Shown here one piece after another: positions 56,001 through 64,000 of a DNA stretch of 64,000 nucleotides. How positions within the stretch are numbered: the stretch's first letter is position 1; every line of letters starts with the position of its first letter. The notes under the pieces were generated by a model. It worked only from the letters and a program-made list of their open reading frames with translations, did no database searches and was not told the origin of the DNA. Both the position numbers and the translations under genes were made by a program. This DNA comes from Ampelocalamus luodianensis (lineage: Eukaryota; Streptophyta; Magnoliopsida; Poales; Poaceae): contig CM070618.1 in the NCBI GenBank assembly GCA_036346255.1, positions 81,168,428 to 81,232,427 on the forward strand. The letters are read 5' to 3'.

Positions 56001-58031
56001 GCTAGGGTTAGAATGGAGCATTGTGTGGTTAGGTTGACTCGTTGAGTGCCGACTTGGGCCTTGGGCTTGGGCTTGTTGCTTTGTTATTTCGGTGTTTCGG
56101 CTTTTACGGTCCCCGATAGATGAACATGAACACCGAATAGATTGGGAATTAAAACCAAAAACAATTTTTTTGAGAATTTCGGTTCGACAATTTGGTTTCA
56201 GTAAAAATATGACTAGACATCAGTGTTAGCCGCTGCAGGTAGCCATACCAGGAATAAAAATGCAAAGTAAAAAGGTATGAACTCATTTGTAAGTGAAATG
56301 AGGAGGAGGGAGAGTGAGGTGGGAGAAAAGATATGATATTAAATTTAGTTTGTGGGTCTACTTTAGAGAGAGTAGTGATGCTAATGAACAGAAAAAGGAA
56401 ATTTAGCACATGTATGGCGTGGCATATTTCACCTCCGATTTCTTTTACTGCAACCACTGACAGTCTTACTAGGTACTGAAAGAAAAACATAAAAAGCACT
56501 GCACCGTCCAGCCAATCAGAACCATACACCTCTGAGTCAGGACAGGGAATAGAACAAACTAAGAAGTCTTTTTTAACGAGAGGACATTTGCTACTTTGAC
56601 ATGAACCACCTAGCTTCACAAACTGCACCAGAATCACTACACTGCCTACACTATGGATGGTCTTATATTCCACAGTGGTTTATCTGAAAGATTACAGAGC
56701 TGTGCTCAGACGTTTACACACATATTCAACACGTATTCAACAGGAATGCAGATGGAGCCATTAGTAATATTTTTCCCCTTTTATTTTGAGAGGAGAGCGG
56801 TTGGTCAGTTTTAAGAGAAAGTGATTAGTCATAACTTCATCGAAGGCTCGAAGCAGATGTTGAACAGCCAGTCATCCACACCTTACGCTGCGTAGTCTGT
56901 TCTGCTGCAGAGAAACTTCCTCCCCCACGGGTTGGGAGCTTCAAATATCGAACCGTTATGCTCGTTTGTTGAACATGGTGAAGCAGCAGCTGTTCTTCCT
57001 GACATCTTAGTTGGAGTATGCCGTATCCACATTCTCTGGAGGTCAGCTTTGTTGCAAATTAACCGGTTGATGTAGCTTTGTGGACATCCTCCGGGCTCAC
57101 GTGACGTCAGGATCCAGAGATTCGTGAAACCCGTGGTCCGAATCCAAAGATCTGGATCCTCAGCTGTACGGTAGAGAATCACGGTATAAACAGTGATCAC
57201 CAATAGTACTCGGCAGTAGTATTGTAGCAAAATACTTAAAGAAACATACCCTATAGCGATTTTATTGTGCTCTCATGTACTGTAGGACTTGATCTAGTCC
57301 ATTCGTTTTGGATCGGACGGTGAAACATGTCTAACCATCATAGTCAGTATCAGATCATATGTTCCCCTAACAAAAAAAAGTATTGGATCATGTATAAACT
57401 TAAGGAAGCTGAGCCTAACTCAGATGGTGGGAAAGTGTGGGTATACACCCCACTACTTAGGTTCTAATCCTCTTCTAAACGAATTTAGGTGCATATTTAG
57501 TTGTGTGCATCTCTAGTTAGTGTAGAGACTGAGAGTTGTACTTCCTTTCTAAAAAAAGAGGTGACCTAAACTTCGGACTATTTAAGTCACTATCTGAGTC
57601 ACACACATAGGGGCAAACGAATTTAAAAGAAAACATGTTTTCAAAACATGTTGTGTCCATCCATCAAGAGTCCAGTCTGTCTATCAAAATGTGTTTTGCT
57701 TTTTTATCATTTCTTTTTTAAAAAAGAAGGCCTCGACGCCGTCAGAACCGTCCTCGCCACCGGCCGTCCGCGCGCATCCCTGTCCCTCGGCGCTTGCAGA
57801 GCCCCCTACGTCGTATTCCCCTTCTCCTTCCCGCTTTCGCCCTAGGTGCCGTCGCCGTCGCTCCACCCCTCCCCCGTCCCCATATCATCCCTCACACTCG
57901 CACTCACACGAGCACGCCCACACCTACCTCCTCTCCTCCTTCGCTCGGTCGCCTCGCCTCCTGCACCTCTTCCCTGCCTACTGTGCACAGTGTGTCATTT
58001 TAATATTTTATTTACCACGGACCTGAAGCCT
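56001..58031. other. Intergenic region without a recognised gene
   Basis: Two longer minus-strand open stretches lie at 56149-56673 and 56883-57230. The second has fairly coding-like composition around RTAAASPCSTNEHNGS and ends RKFLCSRTDYAA, but I recognise no family and see no supporting exon. 57730-57960 is a GC-rich tract, and 57960-58031 probably belongs to the interior of the next retroelement. Confidence 0.35.
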
Positions 58032-61000
58032 GCTCTGATACCAACTATAACACTCTGACTATGCGGAAGCCAAGATGTTACATAAAAGACTTACATATAA
58101 CAACAATACGGAATAATTTAAACCATATTTCAACTAATGACATAAGGAGATCAACATCTCAAAAGATGAGTATAAGAATTGAATCAGAATTTAACAACGT
58201 ATCGAACTCTATCATCCAATCATATTGAGTCAAATATGATAAGAATATCATAGGTTTATACGAAGAACATTAAGCATTCACAGGTTCAACCAAGTCATAA
58301 TAAATGAAAGTTTAAATCATCAGAACTCTATTTATTACAATCTAACTTATTAAATGAAAGATAATAATAAGTTCAACTATTTAAAAAGGTGACGAATGTG
58401 AAGTGAAAATAGTGATTCATGTGACTAATCCCTCCCATGCATGTCGTCTTCAATATTTACCTAAAACAAATAAACACGACAAGAATGGGTCCACAACTCA
58501 GCAAGTACAACAGAACAATATGAACAATACTGAATAAGAATAACAATCACAGAATTGAATACGAATGTAGCACGGCTGAATAAGAACACAACATCATAGA
58601 ATAGAATTCGAATGTGGAGTGGATAATTAAGGACTTATCATCATAGAATAGAATATGAATGTACAATGGCAGAAACCATACGAATGAATGAAATGTATGA
58701 TCTCCACTTCTGCTTATACCGGTATAGCCAGTGAACACCCGTCGGTGTTCACTCAGGCCCGCATTTCACAAAATACGCGGATCCAAGGCCCGTATGAAGA
58801 ACGTTTCATAACGGGGATCCAATTTGCCCACATTGGAATGGTGGGGCTTACATGCCCATACTGGAATTGATTGGTCTTTACATCCCACTCCCGTGGGTGA
58901 ATCATGAACAATGAATGCATGAATATGGAAGGCGAGATCTCAAGAAGTATGAATTCACATATATCGATTGAATCAGAAATCATTGAGAACTACTTATAAA
59001 CCATAGTATTCAGTTATGGTATGAACATCAAGCACTATGAACTAACAACAGCAATACTTACACAATGTACTTGCCTATGTTGGAATGATAGGACTTCACT
59101 ACCCACTCCCGTGGGTAAAGTATGAATGAAAGAACGAATGAATATGTTGGACATAAACACATAATCGAAGAATCATGGTATATCAATTTTGAAAGGAAAT
59201 AGAAAATACCAGAATTACCCATTGCATATTCACCCATCAGGTGAAACAAACAACAATCAAGACAATTCAATTGTACTTGCCTTTCGAACTGCGATGCGTT
59301 AGGAGGTAAGAATGAAGCCTCTAATCTCAAATTCCCTCCTCCTACACAATTTAATTGCTTGAATAAGAAACAACGTGAATAAGATGCTACCCGCAACATC
59401 TAATCTCATATTCCTAAACCCAAGGTTCGTATAATTGTTTTATACAATAAAACCGACAGTCCAGTAGGACGATAATCTGGACAGTGGTATTAAAAATATC
59501 ATAACTTTTGCTCTGAGACTTGAAACAGAGTGATCTCAGATCCTATAAAAAGGTATCGAAAACCTCCACATTAGTATAGTTGGTGGAAACTTCTAATTCG
59601 GTCAAAAGCCTAGGTGATGAGGACATCCCTGGCTCACCTCATTCATCATCTGCTCCACAAGATTCTACACAGCTGCAAGTTGAAGCTTCTACAAAAGAGA
59701 CTTATTTGGGTCCCATGACTAGGAACCGTGCTAAGCAAATACAACAAGAGGTGAATGCACTCCTAGCTGAATCTAATATTGTTGTGGATAAGAATTATAT
59801 ACTGCCTAAGTCTCGTATACTTATTTTACTCAGGTTTGCACCTACGGAAATAATTCAAGCAGAAGGAGCACATTGCAAGGATCAAGACGTAGCTATCGGA
59901 GTACATTGCTTGAGAACATCCACCTATGACCAGTTGGACATGAAGAAGGCTGAGCTGGACATCAAGAACACTAGCAAGCTGTTTGGGCCATCAAACGTTG
60001 CATGCGCAGCCTCAGAATTTGTCTACCAACTTTCCACCTAAACCCACGTAAATATAGGCGTGTCCAGCATGCATGGGGAGCAGGAATGGATAGGAAATTA
60101 AGTCCTTTTTCTAGCACAACAAACGGTGCATCATTTGGAGGCTTGAGTCAAAAGATATGCAAGTTTCAAGACTAGCTGTCCATGGCAATAACTCCTGCGC
60201 GAAGCCACACGAAATTACTCCCTCTCCAAGCCTAGGGAACCCATAAGTCACACGAAAATGGATCCCATTTTGGAGTGTGTTCACACCTAGCTAGGAGGGT
60301 TGTTCCTAGTATAAATACCCCTTCATCCTTTCTCCAAAGAACAACTTTTGGCAATATGATTTCAGAATAGGCTAGCCAAGTGCTACCAAAACTTGAGAAT
60401 TCTCTCTTCCTTTGCTCTTGTAATTTTCCTAGTGAGATTGCAAAAGCGGTCGTTCGACGGCAACCTTTCTGTGCTTCCAACTTCGTGCGTGGTTGTGTGG
60501 ATTGGGAACTTAGAGTGTGGTTAGGCGAATACTTGTTGCGGGTCATTGCATAGGCAGTGGTTGGCCTCAAGAATCGTCGGGTTGCATTGTTATCTTGGCT
60601 GCTCGCAGCTAGTTACCGAAGAGTGCTGTTGGTTGGAGTCGGTGGTTTACATCGTCTCCCTCAGGTGGAGCTAGTTATCATTACCTCGTATTTTCTCCTC
60701 CGTGAAGATCAGGCATCCCCCGTATCACTAGGCTAACATTCAGGTAAAAGTCTAATATACAATCTGTCTAGCAGAACTACACAGCAGAAAAAAATACTCA
60801 TACTTTTGATTGGATTAACCAAAATCTAAGATTCTTATCATTCTGGGAAGCGACGAACACCACCTTCAAAATCCTAGTTGGCATGATACTCATATTTTGC
60901 CTTTAACAAAATGTGGCACACGGATCAAAACTATTGATAAAAACCGACATACACTCTGGACAGTCAAATTGAAACATACATAACTTTTGTTCTACAAATC

Positions 61001-61763
61001 CAAAAAGGGTGTTATTTACCAATACTAAAAGCTAATGAAATTACCTACAACAATTGTTTTGGGCGACATCCCTGAATCGACTTTTAACAAAATCTAAATT
61101 AATGAACAAGACAACTGCCCAAGTTCGTCAGACTTCTTGGACAGCAGCAGTAAAATAAACATAATTTTTAAACCACAACTTCGATTTGGATGATATTTGA
61201 ACCTATTGAAAGCTAAGAACGAGACCTACAATACTCTAGGAGATGAAATCCTCCAATTCGGACTCAATCTACACGAAAACTGACAAGCAACAGAACACAG
61301 ATTTCTGATTCTAATCGCAACATTGCAACAATCTTCTAATAGATGACAATTACGAATCTAATTTGAATCAAAACAGTGGGGAATTGAATAAATACCCTCA
61401 AAAACACATGAAATCGATGTAATCCTTGCGAGGTTCTCCTCTCCCACACTTCTTTCTCTTCCTTTCCTCTTCTTCTTCCTTCATCTCCTTCCTTTCTCCT
61501 CTTCTCTCATCTTGGCAAAGCAGCAATGAAGGGGGGGCTGCTACAGTACCGCGTGCTACAGTGTGGTAGTGGTACTGTAGCAGGTGCTAGGGTTTTGGGG
61601 GGAAGGGGCACCCCCTCTTGACTCTACTAAATGGCCGGCCCACATGGTTAGGACTCCTTGGGCCGAAAACCCAAGGTCCAATCCTCCTACAAATCCTGAA
61701 TTTTATTTTAATTTTCCTCTCTAAATAATATTAAAAATAATATTGAATAATCGGGGTATTACA
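58032..61763 (-). mobile_element. Minus-strand gypsy-type 5' LTR with primer site, interrupted by a nested insertion
   Basis: GCTCTGATACCA (58032-58043) is the complement of the primer site. The LTR begins at about 58047 (TAACACTCTGAC) and ends AATCGGGGTATTACA at 61763. Reversed, it starts TGTAATACCCCGATTATTC, a typical start for a rice gypsy LTR. Length is about 3.7 kb, or about 2.55 kb without the nested piece at 59575-60742. The phrase CACTCCCGTGGGT occurs twice (58889 and 59105). The interior to the left is truncated. Confidence 0.75.
59575..60742 (+). mobile_element. Nested 5'-truncated gypsy 3' end: Pol terminus plus LTR
   Basis: From 59580 an open frame reads GPMTRNRAKQIQQEVNALLA, then DKNYILPKSRILILLRF, the C-terminal signature of a gypsy polyprotein family. 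Next come an untranslated stretch and an LTR-like part with TATAAATACCCC at about 60312, ending CTAACATTCA. The flanking LTR resumes on both sides. There is no 5' part and no clear target site duplication. Confidence 0.75.
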
Positions 61764-63860
61764 ACCGCCGCTGGTGGCAAGTCGTACTACGTGCCGGCCC
61801 AGCGCCCCTTGCAACCTCCCCTTCACACCACCCTGGATGCCAGATAGAGTTGCTTGTCGGGCTCGCTTCGACAAAATCGAGCCAGGACCAGGGGCCGCAG
61901 CAGACGGTGATGGAGGAAAAGGGGATGTCAACGATCGATGATGGCGGCACCATACGCGAGAAGGCTACTGGCGAGCTCCACGCCATCCTTGCCCTAGCTT
62001 ACTCCCTTTCCTCCCACCGATGCTGGCACCACCGTCGAGCCTCTTCCTATCCTGTGGTAGCTAGGGTTGCGGCAAGGCCATCGGCTTCAAGGTTTTTCCT
62101 CTTACCTTCTCTCTATTTCTCTTAGTCTTTATCTATTTGGGGTTTAACTTCTTCCCTCTCATGGTTCAGGTAAGGCCTGGTTCATAGGCTAGGGTTCATG
62201 CCATTCCCAATCTAGCAGCCTCCAATGTAATTGATCTGTCCTCATTGTCATCACCAGCAGCCCCACTGTCGTGAGCTCCATCCAAGTATCCTTCACAAAA
62301 CCCCAACTTGGATCCATGTATCCCTCACTAGGATTGCTCACCTCTCCCCTCCGATTGTCTAATTTAAGACTACATTGTTCATTTGGTTTTGTTCAAAGTG
62401 GTGTCGTTTCCTTTGGAATTTTCTTTCCCTATTTGATCTCCACATTAATCTCAGGATCTCTATGTATTCTACTTTTAGATGGAGACGACTCTCCCATTTG
62501 GTTTCACCTGACTCTGAGGCCTGCAACGGTAGTGATCCAGTGGTTTCAGTGGTGGGAATTTCATTCTCTTGGGGTTGTAGGAGCATAACTTCATCATATT
62601 TTGCCTTATTGTCCAGTTCTATCCATCTATGCGTCTGTTAGGATCAAATACTTAACACCATTGCATTCTATCTTTAGTTGGTTGAGTCCCTTAGTCTTTC
62701 TTCGTTTAATGGGAAAGGAGAAAAGCCTACAAGTGTAAGTCTCATATATAGTTATGATCTTTGTTCTATGGAAAATTATCGTGGTTCTTAGCTGACTTTC
62801 ATGGTCAACTTGTTTTTATAGAATAGCTTAAATTAGTTGCCAGCTGTGTAGTTTTATTTTTTTTGTTTACTGCTTTTGTCACTTCTAAACCATAGATGGA
62901 ATAAGCCACTTTATTGTTTTCGGTTTCTGCAGCCTAAAAAAATTACCAAGCAGAAGATGCATTGGATGGTAGGTGAAAGAGAGAAGTGCACATGCATGAC
63001 TTTCTAAACCCCAAGAGAATTTGGTCATGGTTTCTATTACAAGTAATTTTTAGGCTGTGTGATGTTCTTGATGGCGCAAGGTTGTTAAGTATCAGTATGC
63101 TTACATGTCTTTAAATTATTATTTAAACCTTAAACCTGATGCTATGTTAACAAATTTTTTAGCTTAATTTGGTAAAACCTAATGCTATGTGAACAATTTT
63201 AGTAGTTGTTAACAATGAAGCATCAGGTTTTACAGTACTCAAAGAGTCGAATCTTTAAATTTTAGAATAGCATTAGGCTTTACCAAAGTAAGCTCTCAAA
63301 ATAAATAATTATTAACATTTGGAACCTGCTTCTTACAAAAGATGAACCTCGTTCCTTATGCCATACATATAAAGTAATTTAGCTATCTTCCATGCTTCAG
63401 TTGTGCTCTGTGATAAAATCTACTTGCCACTGAACCCTCCAAGGTTTGTTCATGTAGTTCATTCTTTTCCTATGGCATTCGTGCTTTTACTGATTAAGAA
63501 AATCTATTACATTGGAATCCCATCAAAATCGCATTGCAGTATTGCTTTTGTACTTACTGATGCAACTGACATGTGATATGTACGTTTTCTTACTGGGTGG
63601 TCTTTGTTCTTGTTTATGGTGTATCCCAATCTGGTTTACATTGTTAGTGTAAAATAAGTTTTGGTAATTTTTATTGCTTATATTTGCACACTTTCACTTG
63701 CTATGTGCTTTCCATTATGTAATCTGCAAAACAATGTGCTTGAAACTACTTCATCGCGTTGTGAGCTGATGCTTATGGAGTAATATATTATGTTGCTTAC
63801 TCCTTTTTTGTTTCCTTTCCTATTTAATCCCACCATTCCCCACTTCTTCCTATGGATGCA
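61764..63860. other. Right-edge region, possibly part of a gene with large introns
   Basis: 61770-62110 is GC-rich with an open frame of 91 codons (61850-62125) but no known domain. 62160-63860 is T-rich, intron-like sequence. 63120-63250 holds two inverted, related phrases around AAACCTGATGCTATGTTAAC. I cannot assign a gene. Confidence 0.35.
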
Positions 63861-64000
63861 GCTCCAAAATGTTAAGAACGTGTTCCAGATAGCTAGCATC
63901 CACTTCAGCATAGCAGCTGCCTCAATAGCGTCTACAAAACTACCTGCAAGGATACCTTCCACATGCACATATGTGCTATCTGCTTTGCTGCCCACCCACA
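63861..64000 (+). other. Possible exon at the right edge
   Basis: After an AG acceptor-like TGGATGCAG the sequence is open on the plus strand to the window edge (LQNVKNVFQIASIHFSIAAA and on). The minus strand is open there too, for 105 codons over 63678-63995, so strand and reality are uncertain. No family is recognised. Confidence 0.25.

Noticed and set aside
56883..57230. 115-codon minus-strand frame as a gene
   Set aside because: Composition is fairly coding-like, but there is no recognised family, no conserved motif and no supporting exon.

Overview
Plant nuclear DNA, almost certainly a grass of the rice group (Oryza). Reasons: spliced genes with GC-rich first exons and AT-rich introns, Tourist-like MITEs, a CACTA element with subterminal repeats, and several Ty3/gypsy and Ty1/copia LTR families of rice type. 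From memory, the order UXS - RuvB-like 1 - small TIGR01589-type protein - MTP11 matches the long arm of rice chromosome 1. That placement is recalled, not searched.

Host genes, left to right. (1) 1-310 (+): the last two exons of UDP-glucuronate decarboxylase (UDP-xylose synthase). (2) 16727-25506 (+): a complete 12-exon RuvB-like 1 (Pontin) gene of 455 codons. Intron 4 holds a short-LTR non-autonomous retroelement. Intron 10 holds a deleted gypsy element flanked by 141-bp direct repeats that include part of exon 10. (3) 29288-30067 (+): a 3-exon gene for a 94-residue plant protein of the A_thal_3526/TIGR01589 type. (4) 38911-48918 (-): a manganese-type cation diffusion facilitator (MTP11-like). 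Five exons can be read, but the exon for the fourth and fifth membrane helices is absent. Its place is taken by about 7 kb of copia and gypsy sequence, part of which looks like a base-by-base blend of two other stretches of this window. These genes have housekeeping roles and no evident joint pathway.

Transposon layers. 796-9850 is a rearranged minus-strand gypsy relic. It carries an LTR-type insertion (1297-4135) and a Tourist-like MITE (5829-9509, TSD TAA), and the MITE itself holds a 3.3-kb solo LTR (5895-9195, TSD CTAAA). 10356-15050 is a complete but decayed minus-strand copia element (TSD GTATA). 15056-16514 ends in a hAT-like terminus. 25836-26240 and 27072-27346 are MITEs. 31355-32522 is a CACTA element (TSD AAT) that has captured a piece of a PRP18 splicing-factor gene. 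35774-37280 is a BARE/RIRE1-like solo LTR (TSD AAAAG). 38323-38608 is a TRIM-like element. 49265-50075 and 54124-56000 are two copies of one intergenic segment, the second split by a hAT-like element (54479-55635, 8-bp TSD). 50784-53950 and 58032-61763 are minus-strand gypsy-type LTRs with tRNA-Met primer sites, the second holding a nested 5'-truncated gypsy 3' end.

No tRNA, rRNA or CRISPR feature was found. The most notable signals are the damaged MTP11-like locus with its blended sequence, the 141-bp direct repeats in RuvB-like 1, the PRP18 fragment in the CACTA element, and the triple nest at 5826-9512.
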